Positions 29,837 through 39,843 of a stretch of DNA of 64,000 nt are shown here, piece by piece. Made by a program: the position numbers and the translations under genes. The DNA lies in assembly GCF_024753255.1 (NCBI RefSeq), contig NZ_JANUHA010000011.1, positions 62,001 to 126,000 on the forward strand, read 5' to 3'. Below the pieces are notes generated by a model. It did not search any database, was not told where the DNA came from, and saw only the letters and a program-made list of their open reading frames with translations. This stretch comes from Massilia agri (GTDB lineage Bacteria > Pseudomonadota > Gammaproteobacteria > Burkholderiales > Burkholderiaceae_D). The first letter of the stretch is position 1; each line of letters starts with the position of its first letter.

Positions 29837-31504
29837 TCATTTGCGGCTGGAGGCCAGCCGCAAGTGCGAACGCTCGTGACGGCGGCGTTCCCTGGGCAAG
29901 TCCCGGGGGACGCCGCTTTCTTTTTGCACCTCCGGCGCCGCAGGCGCCTCCGCTTCGTCCAGGCGGAAGGATGCGACCGTCCGCGACAGCGCCAGCGCAT
30001 GGGTCTGCAGGGTGCGCGCGGCCGCCGCCGCTTCTTCCACCAGCGCGCAGTTGCGCTGGGTGACCTCGTCCATCCGCACGATCGCCTGGTCGACTTCGCG
30101 CAGGCGGCTGCCCTGCCCCAGGCTGTCGCCGCGGATGCGGCCGACGATGTCCTCCACGGCGCGCACCGAGCCCGCCACCTGGGCCAGGCTGCTGCCGGCG
30201 GCGCTCGCCGAGGCGGCGCAATCGTCGATCTCGGCTACCTGCCGCGTCGCCAGTTCGCGGACCTCGCGCGCGGCGCCGGCTGCGCGCCGGGCCAGCTGGC
30301 GCACCTGGGCGGCGGCGTCGGCGAACTCCTTGCCTTCCTCGCCGCCGCGCGCCGCTTCCAGGGCCGCGTTCAGCGCCAGGGCGCCCGCCTCGCAGGCAAT
30401 CGCGTCGATGGCGGTCGCCACCTCGGCCGCGCGCAGCGCATCTTCCTTCACCGCGGCCATGGTGGCGGCGATGCGTTCGACGTTGCTTCTCCCGAAATGC
30501 GCGCTGCTCGCGGCGGTGCGCGCGAGGCCATCGGCGGTGTGCGCGCCGTCCAGGGTGGCCTGCGCGGCCTCGCAAAGCGCGCGCATCGAGGTCGCCGTCT
30601 CGCGCAGCTCGCGCTGCCGGTACAGGGTGCGGCCCTGCATGCCGAGGCTTCCCAGCGTGATGTCGCGCGAGGCGCTGCCGATGGTGCGCGCCGATTCGAG
30701 CACCGTGCGCAGGGTGCCGCTGAGATTACGGATGCCGGCGTCCAGCGCCCGCGAAGTCTCGCCGATCTCGTCCTTGCCGTAATCGCGCTCGCGGATCGTC
30801 AGGTCGCCGCTGGCCAGGCCCAGGGCAGCGGCGCCGATCCCCTGGATCTCGCGCAGCAGCACGCGGCGCACCGCCATCGTGATCGCCAGCGAGACGGCAA
30901 CGGCCAGCAGGATCACGACCGGCATCAGCACCGCGCTGAGGCGGAAATCGGCGGCGGCGCTGTTCGAGGCCTGCTCGGACAGCTCGCGCTCCAGCGCCGC
31001 CAGCATGGCCATGCGCCGGGTCATGAGGGCGAATGCGGCCTCCGGCTTGATCATGGCCGCCGCGCCGATGGTCTCGTCGGAATGCGCCAGCTCGACCACC
31101 TCGCGCGCGGCCGCGACGTAGGCCCGGTGGGCCGCTGCCGCCTGATCGACATGGCGGCGTTCCTCGCTGCCCGGCGGGGTCAGGCGCGCCAGCTCCGCGA
31201 AAGAACGCTCGATCGCCTCGTGCTGGCGCTTCACGCCGGCAACCAGGCCGTCGATCCGCGGGCGCGAGAAACTGCTGCCGAGCCAGGTGAGGAGTTTGTA
31301 GGTGTCCGCATGGACGCGCTGGGCCTGCTCCGCGAGCCCGGCCGCGCTGCGCATCTGGTCAGCGCGCGGGCCGACGATGTCCTGCAGCGAGGCGTGCTGG
31401 CGCACCATCGCATAATAGGCCCCGCTCGACAGCAGGACCAGGAGCAGCAGGACGACGCCAGGCGCGAGCAGGAGCTTGGGACCGATCTTCAGGCGCGACA
31501 GCAT
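29837..31504 (-). CDS. Methyl-accepting chemotaxis-type receptor
   Basis: The 555-residue inner-membrane protein has TM1 (LLLAPGVVLLLLVLLSSGAYYAM, about 12-34), a periplasmic helical region (about 35-190), TM2 (VLMPVVILLAVAVSLAITMAV), a HAMP domain (RRVLLREIQGIGAAALGLASGDL) and a cytoplasmic signalling domain. The signalling hairpin reads IACEAGALALNAALEAARGGEEGKEFADAAAQVRQLA; the typical EAARAGEQGRGFAVVA tip is partly altered (GGEEGKEFADAA), which may affect contact with CheA/CheW. The ATG at 31504 is supported by GGGGAGG five bases upstream and directly precedes TM1. Its last 30 codons overlap the gcvP terminator on the other strand. Confidence 0.85.
   Translation of the reverse strand: MLSRLKIGPKLLLAPGVVLLLLVLLSSGAYYAMVRQHASLQDIVGPRADQMRSAAGLAEQAQRVHADTYKLLTWLGSSFSRPRIDGLVAGVKRQHEAIERSFAELARLTPPGSEERRHVDQAAAAHRAYVAAAREVVELAHSDETIGAAAMIKPEAAFALMTRRMAMLAALERELSEQASNSAAADFRLSAVLMPVVILLAVAVSLAITMAVRRVLLREIQGIGAAALGLASGDLTIRERDYGKDEIGETSRALDAGIRNLSGTLRTVLESARTIGSASRDITLGSLGMQGRTLYRQRELRETATSMRALCEAAQATLDGAHTADGLARTAASSAHFGRSNVERIAATMAAVKEDALRAAEVATAIDAIACEAGALALNAALEAARGGEEGKEFADAAAQVRQLARRAAGAAREVRELATRQVAEIDDCAASASAAGSSLAQVAGSVRAVEDIVGRIRGDSLGQGSRLREVDQAIVRMDEVTQRNCALVEEAAAAARTLQTHALALSRTVASFRLDEAEAPAAPEVQKESGVPRDLPRERRRHERSHLRLASSRK
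29881..29925 (+). terminator. gcvP rho-independent terminator, embedded in the chemoreceptor coding sequence
   Basis: GCGGCGTTCCC (from 29882) pairs with GGGGACGCCGC (ending 29916), with one G-U pair, followed by TTTCTTTTT (29917-29925). A second perfect hairpin TTGCGGCTGG-AGG-CCAGCCGCAA (29841-29863) lies just before it. Both fall within the 3' codons of the opposite-strand gene. Confidence 0.8.
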
Positions 31505-31733
31505 GATGCCTCCCCGATGTTGAACGCGCTCTATTTCCACAGCGCATTCAAACAATCTACGCGGTTCAATTGTGGGAGGATTTGCGGTGGCGCAGACCGG
31601 GGCGCGCCGCTTGCGGCAGCGCCCGCCAACATATGCATTTGTGAAACAGTCGCTTACCAATTTGCCATGATTGACAGACCGGCATCCTGTATCCTGTCGC
31701 CCGACCGACTTCACCACCACGATGAGGATGCAC

Positions 31734-32399
31734 ATGCACGTCAAGGCCTATGTTTTTGTCGCGGGACTGTTTGCCATCGGCGCCCAGGCACAACAGCTCG
31801 AGAGCGAGCCGATCGAGACAGCGCGCCTGAGCACCGATGCCAAAGGGCGCTTTGGGCCGCTCGCCGAAGGCTTCAAGCGCTATGAGCCGCTGTACGGCGG
31901 GAACGAGGCGGGCAACCCGAATGACCGGCAGTTCACCGGTTTTCGCACCGATCCGCGCCTGGTGCTCGGCTATGCCTTCACCAGGAATTTCGCGATCGAG
32001 GCCGGCTATTCCCACCTGCGCGACCGGGGCTTCCACAAGATCGAGCCGGGCCCGGTGGACCAGGCGCTGGCGGCTGGCGCCCTTGGGGTCAAGAGCAATA
32101 CGACCTATGTCGCGGCCAAGCTCACGGTGCCGCTGAGCGAGCGCCTGAACGCCTATGGCAAGTTCGGCATCGCCCACAGCCAGGTCAAGAACGATGGCCT
32201 GCTGCCCCCGGGCGCCACCATGGGCGGCGAACCGCTCGGCACTTCCGGCAAGGGCGCCTATGGGGCGATCGGCGCGCAGTTCAAGGTGAACGAACGCACC
32301 ACGATCAAGGCCGAAGCCCGCAGCAACGGCAGCGCCAGCAAGTTCGACAGCGTGTCGAATGCCAGCGGCCTGCGGGGCAGCGTCGGCATCGGGTTCTGA
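31734..32399 (+). CDS. OmpA-like outer-membrane beta-barrel protein
   Basis: The 221-residue protein has a short signal peptide (MHVKAYVFVAGLFAIGAQAQ) and alternating beta strands: FAIEAGYSHL, TTYVAAKLTVPLSERLNAYGKFGIAHSQ, GAYGAIGAQFKVNERTTIKAEARSNG and terminal GLRGSVGIGF ending in Phe. This fits an eight-strand OmpA-type or opacity-type barrel. Three in-frame ATGs lie close together (31722, 31728, 31734). GAGGA at 31724-31728 is correctly spaced (5 nt) for 31734, which also gives the best signal peptide. It runs divergently from the chemoreceptor and in the same direction as the DUF3108 gene. Ligand or role unknown. Confidence 0.75.
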   Translation: MHVKAYVFVAGLFAIGAQAQQLESEPIETARLSTDAKGRFGPLAEGFKRYEPLYGGNEAGNPNDRQFTGFRTDPRLVLGYAFTRNFAIEAGYSHLRDRGFHKIEPGPVDQALAAGALGVKSNTTYVAAKLTVPLSERLNAYGKFGIAHSQVKNDGLLPPGATMGGEPLGTSGKGAYGAIGAQFKVNERTTIKAEARSNGSASKFDSVSNASGLRGSVGIGF

Positions 32400-32439
32400 G
32401 GCACTTCTGATCCGGACGCGCCCCGGTTACACTGGCGGC

Positions 32440-33399
32440 ATGAGAATCGGGAACACTGCAGCCGCCATGCTTGGCCGGCACGCTCGCCTGCTGGCCCTGT
32501 GCGGCCTGTCCCTGCTGCTGCACCTGATCGTCATCGCCTGGCTGGAAACCCGGATCTCGGCGCCGCTGCCCCTCATCGGCAACCCGGCGCTGGCCGTGCG
32601 CCTGACCGACGTGACACCTGTGGCGCCGGCACCTGCCGCCCCCGCCGCCGCACTTCCCTCCCCCATGCCGGCCTTGCCCGCTCCCGCACCGGTACAGGCC
32701 AGCGTCGAAGCGGCGCCTGCCCCTGCCCGCCCGGCACCTCCGCAGCCGGCAGGCGGCGTCGCCGCGGCCGAAATGCCGAGCCGCTATCGTGTCACGGTGC
32801 CGCCCAGCGCGACGCTCCGCTACGCGCTGCGTAGCGCCGACGGCAGCGACGGCGAAGCCCTGCTCGACTGGCAGACCGATGGCGTGAACTACCGCCTCGC
32901 CCTCGACGGCATCACAGGGGCGATCGAGAGCGAAGGCGGCACCGACGACGCCGGCATCGCACCGCTGCGCGCCCGCTACCGCCTCGGCGCCGGCAGCGCC
33001 GCCATTGCCTTCGAGCGCGAGCGCGGCGCCATCGTGCTCGAGAGCCTGGGCCGCAGCGTGCAGGACACGCCGGGCAGCCAGGACGGCGCCAGCGTGCTGA
33101 TGCAGCTGGCCGGCATCGGACTGGCCGACCCCGACCAGCTGCAGGACATGGTCGACATCTACGTGGGAAGGCTGGACGGCGCCGCGGTGGAGCGCTTCCA
33201 GGTGCTGGGGAAGGAAACGGTGGAGACGCCGCTGGGCGCGATGGAGACGCTGCACCTGGCGCGCGCAGGCGCGGCGCGCCTGGAAGTGTGGCTGGCCCCG
33301 GAACAGGGCTGGCTGCCGGTGCAGCTGCGTGCGACCGCGCCGGACGGCAGCGTGCGCACGCAGGTGGTGAAGGAGATCAGGCGGGCGCCGGCGCCATAG
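32440..33399 (+). CDS. DUF3108 domain protein with N-terminal membrane anchor
   Basis: The 319-residue protein has an N-terminal hydrophobic anchor (LLALCGLSLLLHLIVIAWL, about 17-35), a Pro/Ala-rich TonB-like linker (about 55-110: repeated PAPAAPAA and ALPAPAPVQ), then a beta-rich C-terminal domain typical of DUF3108 (SRYRVTVPPSATLRYALR, VWLAPEQGWLPVQLRAT, ending TQVVKEIRRA). DUF3108 proteins are periplasmic and may bind envelope components; function is unproven. The start ATG at 32440 has only a weak ribosome-binding site. It ends 24 bp from the convergent prfC stop. Confidence 0.78.
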   Translation: MRIGNTAAAMLGRHARLLALCGLSLLLHLIVIAWLETRISAPLPLIGNPALAVRLTDVTPVAPAPAAPAAALPSPMPALPAPAPVQASVEAAPAPARPAPPQPAGGVAAAEMPSRYRVTVPPSATLRYALRSADGSDGEALLDWQTDGVNYRLALDGITGAIESEGGTDDAGIAPLRARYRLGAGSAAIAFERERGAIVLESLGRSVQDTPGSQDGASVLMQLAGIGLADPDQLQDMVDIYVGRLDGAAVERFQVLGKETVETPLGAMETLHLARAGAARLEVWLAPEQGWLPVQLRATAPDGSVRTQVVKEIRRAPAP

Positions 33400-33423
33400 C
33401 CCGCTGCCGCCGGCCGGGCGCGA

Positions 33424-35088
33424 TCACGCCAGCTTGGCGGCGTGCTCGCGGGTGGCGTGGAAGGTCAGCTTCGGCCAGCGTTCCTGGGTCAGGCGCAGGT
33501 TGACGCCTGAGGTGGCCAGGAAGGCCAGGTTGCCCGCCGCGTCGTAGGCGACCTGGTGGCCGAGCTGGTTCTCGAAGTCCGACAGCGATTTCTTGTCCTC
33601 GCTCGAGACCCAGCGCGCGCTGCTGATGCTGCTGCTCTCGAAGACCGCGTCGACGCCGTACTCGTTGAGCAGGCGACTGGCGACGACTTCGAACTGCAGC
33701 ACGCCGACCGCGCCGAGGATCAGGTCGGAGCCAAGCACCGGCTTGAAGACCTGGACCGCGCCTTCTTCGCCCAGCTGCTGCAGGCCCTTGTGGAGCTGCT
33801 TGACCTTCAGCGGGTTGCGGATGCGCACCGTGCGGAACAGGTCAGGCGCGAAGTACGGGATGCCGGTGAACGTCAGGAGCTCGCCTTCCGAGAAGCTGTC
33901 GCCGATCTGCATATTGCCGTGGTTCGGCAGGCCGATGATGTCGCCCGCGTAGGCTTCCTCGACCTGTTCGCGGCTCGATGCCATGAAGGTCACCACAGAC
34001 GAGAGCTTCACTTCGCGCCCGAGGCGCAGGTGCTTGACCTTCATGCCCTTCTCGAAACGGCCCGAGCACACGCGCAGGAAAGCGATGCGGTCGCGGTGGG
34101 CCGGGTCCATATTGGCCTGGATCTTGAAGACGAAGCCCGAGAACTTCGGCTCGGTCGGCTCGACCGCGCGCACGGTGGCGTCGCGTTCGCGCGGGGCCGG
34201 GGCCCAGTCGACCAGGGCCGAGAGGATCTCGCGCACGCCGAAATTGTTGATCGCCGAACCGAAGAAGACCGGCGTCTGCACGCCCGACAGGAAGCGCTCC
34301 AGGTCGAACACGTGCGAGGCCCCGTGCACCAGCTCCACTTCCATCTTGAGCTGCTCGATCTCGAGCGGGAACATCTCGGCCAGCTTCGGGTTGTCGATGC
34401 CCTTGACGATCTCGAAGGCGCCGTCGGCCTTCTCTTCGCCGGCCTTGAACAGCATGATCTCGTCCTTCAGCAGGTGGTAGACACCGCGGAAGTTCTTGCC
34501 CATGCCGATCGGCCAGGTGACCGGGGCGCACTCGATCTTCAGCACCGACTCGACCTCGTCCAGCAGTTCGAGCGGATCGCGGGTCTCGCGGTCGAGCTTG
34601 TTCATGAAGGTGACGATCGGGGTATCGCGCATGCGGCAGACGTCGAGCAGCTTGATGGTCTGCTCTTCCACGCCCTTGGCCGCGTCGATCACCATCAGGG
34701 CCGAGTCGACCGCCGTCAGCACCCGGTAGGTGTCTTCCGAGAAGTCCTGGTGGCCCGGGGTGTCGAGCAGGTTGATCACGTGGTCGCGGAATTCGAACTG
34801 CATCACCGAGGACGCGACCGAGATGCCGCGCTGCTTCTCGATGTCCATCCAGTCCGAGGTCGCGTGGCGGCCGCTCTTGCGGCCCTTGACGGTGCCGGCG
34901 AGCTGGATCGCGCCCGAGAACAGCAGCAGCTTCTCGGTCAGCGTGGTCTTGCCCGCGTCGGGGTGGGAAATGATGCCGAAGGTGCGGCGGCGCTGTACTT
35001 CGCGCCCAATCTGGCCGGCCTGGCGGCTGGTGGTGCTGTCGGCGCCGGCGGCGCTGTCGTCGGCGGTGAAATCGGTGTCGTTGGCCAT
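33424..35088 (-). CDS. prfC: Peptide chain release factor 3 (RF3 GTPase)
   Basis: The 554-residue translational GTPase recycles RF1/RF2 from the ribosome after termination. G motifs are intact: [15 protein letters not shown] (G1), [21 protein letters not shown] (G2), [14 protein letters not shown] (G3) and NKLDRE (G4). The following domains include [14 protein letters not shown], which is RF3-specific. The ATG at 35088 was chosen because AAGG lies 7 nt upstream; the longer frame would begin at TTG. The approximately 20-residue N-terminal extension ([18 protein letters not shown]) is low-complexity and atypical of E. coli RF3. Confidence 0.96.
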   Translation of the reverse strand: MANDTDFTADDSAAGADSTTSRQAGQIGREVQRRRTFGIISHPDAGKTTLTEKLLLFSGAIQLAGTVKGRKSGRHATSDWMDIEKQRGISVASSVMQFEFRDHVINLLDTPGHQDFSEDTYRVLTAVDSALMVIDAAKGVEEQTIKLLDVCRMRDTPIVTFMNKLDRETRDPLELLDEVESVLKIECAPVTWPIGMGKNFRGVYHLLKDEIMLFKAGEEKADGAFEIVKGIDNPKLAEMFPLEIEQLKMEVELVHGASHVFDLERFLSGVQTPVFFGSAINNFGVREILSALVDWAPAPRERDATVRAVEPTEPKFSGFVFKIQANMDPAHRDRIAFLRVCSGRFEKGMKVKHLRLGREVKLSSVVTFMASSREQVEEAYAGDIIGLPNHGNMQIGDSFSEGELLTFTGIPYFAPDLFRTVRIRNPLKVKQLHKGLQQLGEEGAVQVFKPVLGSDLILGAVGVLQFEVVASRLLNEYGVDAVFESSSISSARWVSSEDKKSLSDFENQLGHQVAYDAAGNLAFLATSGVNLRLTQERWPKLTFHATREHAAKLA

Positions 35089-35208
35089 AGTCGAGCCTTG
35101 CAAAGCGGCCCTGGTAAGAAAACCCTCGATTTTACCGATTCCGGCGCATGCCGTGTGAGTTTTCGCCCCCCGGTCGTGCGGGCCGGGGCGCGAAACCTTG
35201 TCAGTTCC

Positions 35209-38200
35209 TCATTCGTGCACCCGGCGCACGCCCGAGCGGCGGGTCGGCACCTTCTTCGGCGGCGGATTGCCCGCCCGGATGAAGCCGCCGGTGGCCGGCG
35301 TGGCGATCGTGTGGGTCGACCCGTCCGACAGCCCGATGGTGATGAAGCCCACCACGCCGGCATTGTTCGACAGGGTCTTGCCGGCGTACTCATCGACCGC
35401 CTTGCCCGTGCACAGGTCGAGGCCGTAGATATTGGCCGTGCCGCCCACCGAGCAGGACGAAGACGAGCTCGGGATGTTGGTGACGACCGTGAGCGTGCCC
35501 TGCACGATGGCGGGATCCAGGTTGACGCGCTCGCCCGCGTTGCGGTCAAAGTCCACGTACCAGCCGGCGTGCTTGCTCAGGTCGACGTCGCCGCCGCTGA
35601 TCGTGTACAGGTCGCCCGCCGCGCCGCTGGTCTTGGCCAGGGTCTGCTTGACCATGCTCGAGGAGGTCCGCCATTGGGCGGCGCTGATCGGCACCCCGGT
35701 GTCACTCAGCACATAGGCCGACTGCACCGCGGTGTTGGCGATGTCGCCGATGTCGAGCAGGCGGCCGGTGCCGAAGGTCACCACGCGCTGGGTGTCGGGC
35801 GTGGTGGAGCCGTCGCTCCCCACGCGGTCGACGCGGCACAGCGCCACGTCCGGACGGGTGGTGATCGGCTGGTTGGTGCCGGCGTCGCCCATCTTGATCA
35901 TGCGTACCGTGCCGGGGCTGGTGAAATCGAAGCGCCACATCTGGCCCAGGTTGTCGCCGCCGTAGACGTAGGTGACCAGCGGGTCCATGACCGGGTTGTC
36001 GGTGATCGCGGTAATCTTGGCGAAGCCGGACGGGGTCGCGGTGCTGCCGGAGCCGGTGGTGATGCGGTCCAGGACCTTGCCGTTGGCGACGTCGACCACG
36101 AGCAGGTATCCCTTGCCGGTGCCGGTATTGACGCCGTCCGTGCCCGGGATGTTGTTGTAGCCCGAGGTCAGGAACACCACCCAGGTCTCCTCTCCGCTGG
36201 CGTTCTTCCAGGTGCCGAACTGCGGATTGCCGAAGGACAGGCCGATCTCCTCCTCGAGATTGATGCCGCTGCAGACACTGGCGTCCGCGCACAGTTCCCA
36301 CAGCCCCTTCGGGTCCGCCGGATCGGTGATGTCGATCGCGTAGTAGCCGCGTCCGCCCGCGTTCAGGCCGCCGACCAGCACGGTACGCCAGACGCCGTTG
36401 ATCTGCACGTCCGCCGCTTCCGGCGAGCCGTCCACCGTGTACTGGTGGTTGACGCCATAGTTGACGCTGGCCTGCAGGTGCAGCTTCTTCATCGTGATGC
36501 GCGGCACATAGGCCCACAGCTCTTCGCCGTCCTCGGCCGCGAAGGCGTGCAGCATGCCGTCGTTGGCCGCGACGTAGACCATGCCCGGACGGTCGGCGTT
36601 GTCGACCTTGAAGGCTTCGTAGCCTGGGCGCGAATACAGTTTGCGCGGGTCGCGCACGAAGGCCGGCTTGGCCGAGGCGATGTCGCCCAGCACCACCGGC
36701 ACCGTCGTGCTCATGCCCTGCGGGATGGTCTCCGAACGCGCATAGGCGCGCAGGATGGTGTCGTCGGCATACTGCTGCTGGCCGCGCAGCCAGTCGATGA
36801 TGGTGGCGCCGCTGTTGACGAGGGCCCGGTTGGCGCTCGACAGGTTGGCGCACTGCGACAGTGCGGCGCACTTGTTGTCGAACCAGCTCTTCTCGGTCGG
36901 TCCCATATTGCCGTAGTCGAAGTCCTTCAGGGTCTTCGTGCCCACGTCGAGCATCAGGATGCGGCGCGAGTCCGACTCCTCGCCCACCTTGCGGCCGACG
37001 ATGTTCGACGAGTTCCACACCTCGGTCGTGCCGACGTCGCCGGTGACCGGATCGATCTTGCGCTTGGCGAGCTGGCCGAACCATTTCACCGTGGTGAAGG
37101 TCGCCGAATAGATGTCGTTGTCGTACTGCGAGACGTTCGGGGTCGAGGTTGCCGAGGCCGCCGCGGCGCCGGATTTCACTTCGATGTTCGACAACGCCGA
37201 GCGCAGCCCGTCGACCACCTGCAGCGGGTCGGACGCCGAGAAGTACTTGCCGTGGCCGTTGATGGCCGCGTGCCACAGGTCGTCCACGCGCGACTGGTAG
37301 GCGGCCGAGCCGCTGTTGTCGCCGGTCTTCGGATCCGGCCACACGTAGGCGCCGCCGCCGTTCCACGGGCAACCGCTGGTCACGCCCGTGATCAGCTTGT
37401 GGAAGTCGCCGCCGGGCGTCGCCGCGGTGTCGTAGTTCGGCTCGTAGTTCATGATGCCGTCCACGCCCAGGCCGAGGGTATAGGTCTTCATGTGCAGGCG
37501 GGTGTTCTCGCCCGGGGCGGCCGGCACCAGGCCCGGCTTGGACCAGTCTTCCATGGCCGGGCGCAGCGAGGTCGTGCCGTCGTTGGAGCCGCCGTTGTAC
37601 CAGTACAGGGCGACGTCGGCCAGGGAATTGGCGGTCTGGGAGCTGGCGTCCACGCAGCCTTTCGAGCGCAGGCAGAAGCGGCTGGCGCTTTCCTCTTCGT
37701 CGTTGCTGACGACCGTGGCCGCGGCATTGCCGTTCCAGTAGCCGTCGGTGGTCACGATGGTGAAGTTCTGCTGGCAGGGGAACTTCACGACCTGGTTGTC
37801 GGCATCGAAGTTGTAGGGCGCCTGGTTGGCGTACAGCTTGCCGATCGCATGCAGGGCCTGGCGGATCGGGGTCGACTGGCTGCCGTTCATCGCATACAGC
37901 TTCTCATACCAGAGGCCACGATGGGTGCCCGAAAAACGGTCCGGCTTCATCATCGTGCCTTCGGCCGCCGCGCTCGACAGCGACACCAGGCCGACGTTGT
38001 AGTTGTCGCCGATCGGCTGGAAGGCCTGGCCCACCGTGGTCTTCATCATCTGGTTGCGCGTCTTGTAGTAGGCATACCAGTTGGCGAAGTTGGTCATTTC
38101 CTCGTCGTAGGTGCAGGTGTCGCCCGCGCAGTCCGTGCGGTTCACGCTCTTCGGATAGCTGTTGCGGGTCGGGACGATGTCGGTGCGCACGAAGACGGAG

Positions 38201-39807
38201 GCGCCCAGTTCCGTGGTCGATGTCGGAATACCGTCGCTGACGGCGGCGCTGACGGAAAAACGCAGATAGGTCGTCCTGCCACTCGTGTTATTGCTCGGCA
38301 GGTTGACGCCGATGTTCTTGCCATCGGCGTCGGCGGCGCTGTCGACCAGGCACAGCGTGGTACTCGGCTGGGCCATGCAGACCGCGCCGCTGCCGCTCTG
38401 GCCGCCGACCCAGGCGCGGACCGTGCCCCTGGTGCCGATCTTGTCGCGGATCGCGGCCGCCACGCTGGCCGCGCCGATGCCGCGGTTGAAGGTGAGGCTG
38501 GTGCTGAACATGTTCACGCCGCCATAGGTCAGCTGCGACAGCACCTGGTTCCTGGTCGGGTTGGTGCTCCCGCTGATGGCCAGCAGCGCGGTGGCCGCCG
38601 TGCCTGACGAAACCTGCAGCGAGGTGCCGGCGCGGCTGCCGTCCTTCACCAGCGTGCAGGGGCCGACCGACTTGCCGACCGTCCCGGCCGGGCAGCTGAT
38701 CGGCACCACGGCCACGATGTTGTTGCTTTCGAGGTTGATGCCGAAGCTCGAGCAGGCCGGCACCCCGCCGGACGGAGTCTTCACACAGGCCGTGAAAGGC
38801 TGGGCCAGGCCGGACTTGGCGATGATCGAGGCCGCCAGGGCGTTGGCCACGGTCTGCTGCTTGGTCGTCGTATTGGTGCCGCTCGAGGCGGTGACGGCGG
38901 TATTCGTGATCACCACCGAGCCGCTGGCGCTGGTCGCGGTGACGCTGTTCAGGGTCACCGAGGCGGTGCCGCTGGAGGCGCCGATGGTGATGGTGCCGTA
39001 CCACTCGGCCGGACGGTTCGGGTCCGAGAAGCGCGGATACTTGAAATTGCCGACGTACTTGGCCTGGCAGTTGCCGAGGGCGCGGGTGTCGCACCAGCGC
39101 ACCCGCGCCGGATAGGGATAGCCGCTTGGTGCGGCCGCGTTCACGGCGGTGACGCGGCAGTTGGTCAGCGCCTGGTCGCTGCAGTATTCGGCGACGTTGA
39201 TCAGGTAGTAATAGGGGTTGGCGGTGAAGCTCTGGGCGGTGTAGCGCTCGTCGTTCGGGTAGACGTAGCCGCTGACGTTGGCGCTGCAGTTGCCGTCACC
39301 GTCGCACCAGCGCAGGTCGGGGAAGCCCGTCGCCAGGTTGGTGTTGGACACGCCGGCGCCGGTCAGGTCGGTCCGGTTGACGCCGAAACCGTCGGTGGTG
39401 ACCGAGGCCCAGCCATTGGTGGCGCTCCGGTTCTGGCTCTGGTAACTGCTGCCGTCGGCGCGGACGGGCGGTGCGAAGCGCACCCGCGGGTCGTAGTACT
39501 GGCGGTTGAAGTCGGGGCTGGCGAATGGCGGGTCGCCGATGCGGCAGCCGCGGGTGCCGCCGGACATGGTCTCGCGCGAGCGGCAGGTGGTGCTGTCGTC
39601 GACGTAGTCGGGCGTGAAGGCGCTGCTCATCGAACCCGAGTTATCGTAGAGGAGCATCAGGTTCGGTTTCACCGTGCCGCTGCCGGTCATGTTCAGCAGC
39701 GGAAGGTTGGCGATCTCGGTCGGCCCGGCGCCCGCAGGCGCGATGGGGCCGGAAAGCAGCAGGGACGCCGCCAGCGCGGACAGGATGCGGGAAGAGATGC
39801 GGTTCAT
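35209..39807 (-). CDS. pilY1: Type IV pilus tip adhesin PilY1
   Basis: The 1532-residue exported protein is the large tip-associated adhesin and mechanosensor of type IV pili. After a signal peptide (MNRISSRILSALAASLLLS) it has a von Willebrand A-like domain with metal-ion site DNSGSM (55-60) and VTTDGYWNG further on. The C-terminal PilC beta-propeller is clear: YVAANDGMLHAFAAEDGEELWAYVPR, GRGYYAIDITDP and VTYVYGGDNLGQMWRFDF. At the position where PilY1 proteins usually carry the calcium loop DxNxDGxxD, this protein reads DNPVMDPLV, so the loop appears lost. It is the last gene of the minor-pilin operon, 36 bp after pilX. Confidence 0.93.
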   Translation of the reverse strand: MNRISSRILSALAASLLLSGPIAPAGAGPTEIANLPLLNMTGSGTVKPNLMLLYDNSGSMSSAFTPDYVDDSTTCRSRETMSGGTRGCRIGDPPFASPDFNRQYYDPRVRFAPPVRADGSSYQSQNRSATNGWASVTTDGFGVNRTDLTGAGVSNTNLATGFPDLRWCDGDGNCSANVSGYVYPNDERYTAQSFTANPYYYLINVAEYCSDQALTNCRVTAVNAAAPSGYPYPARVRWCDTRALGNCQAKYVGNFKYPRFSDPNRPAEWYGTITIGASSGTASVTLNSVTATSASGSVVITNTAVTASSGTNTTTKQQTVANALAASIIAKSGLAQPFTACVKTPSGGVPACSSFGINLESNNIVAVVPISCPAGTVGKSVGPCTLVKDGSRAGTSLQVSSGTAATALLAISGSTNPTRNQVLSQLTYGGVNMFSTSLTFNRGIGAASVAAAIRDKIGTRGTVRAWVGGQSGSGAVCMAQPSTTLCLVDSAADADGKNIGVNLPSNNTSGRTTYLRFSVSAAVSDGIPTSTTELGASVFVRTDIVPTRNSYPKSVNRTDCAGDTCTYDEEMTNFANWYAYYKTRNQMMKTTVGQAFQPIGDNYNVGLVSLSSAAAEGTMMKPDRFSGTHRGLWYEKLYAMNGSQSTPIRQALHAIGKLYANQAPYNFDADNQVVKFPCQQNFTIVTTDGYWNGNAAATVVSNDEEESASRFCLRSKGCVDASSQTANSLADVALYWYNGGSNDGTTSLRPAMEDWSKPGLVPAAPGENTRLHMKTYTLGLGVDGIMNYEPNYDTAATPGGDFHKLITGVTSGCPWNGGGAYVWPDPKTGDNSGSAAYQSRVDDLWHAAINGHGKYFSASDPLQVVDGLRSALSNIEVKSGAAAASATSTPNVSQYDNDIYSATFTTVKWFGQLAKRKIDPVTGDVGTTEVWNSSNIVGRKVGEESDSRRILMLDVGTKTLKDFDYGNMGPTEKSWFDNKCAALSQCANLSSANRALVNSGATIIDWLRGQQQYADDTILRAYARSETIPQGMSTTVPVVLGDIASAKPAFVRDPRKLYSRPGYEAFKVDNADRPGMVYVAANDGMLHAFAAEDGEELWAYVPRITMKKLHLQASVNYGVNHQYTVDGSPEAADVQINGVWRTVLVGGLNAGGRGYYAIDITDPADPKGLWELCADASVCSGINLEEEIGLSFGNPQFGTWKNASGEETWVVFLTSGYNNIPGTDGVNTGTGKGYLLVVDVANGKVLDRITTGSGSTATPSGFAKITAITDNPVMDPLVTYVYGGDNLGQMWRFDFTSPGTVRMIKMGDAGTNQPITTRPDVALCRVDRVGSDGSTTPDTQRVVTFGTGRLLDIGDIANTAVQSAYVLSDTGVPISAAQWRTSSSMVKQTLAKTSGAAGDLYTISGGDVDLSKHAGWYVDFDRNAGERVNLDPAIVQGTLTVVTNIPSSSSSCSVGGTANIYGLDLCTGKAVDEYAGKTLSNNAGVVGFITIGLSDGSTHTIATPATGGFIRAGNPPPKKVPTRRSGVRRVHE

Positions 39808-39843
39808 GCGCGCTCCGTTCTTGATGTTCTGTAGGGGCCCAGG

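Noticed and set aside
33556..38607. A 1683-codon rightward open frame
   Set aside because: Antisense shadow of prfC and pilY1; His/Arg/Ala-rich with no recognisable motif.
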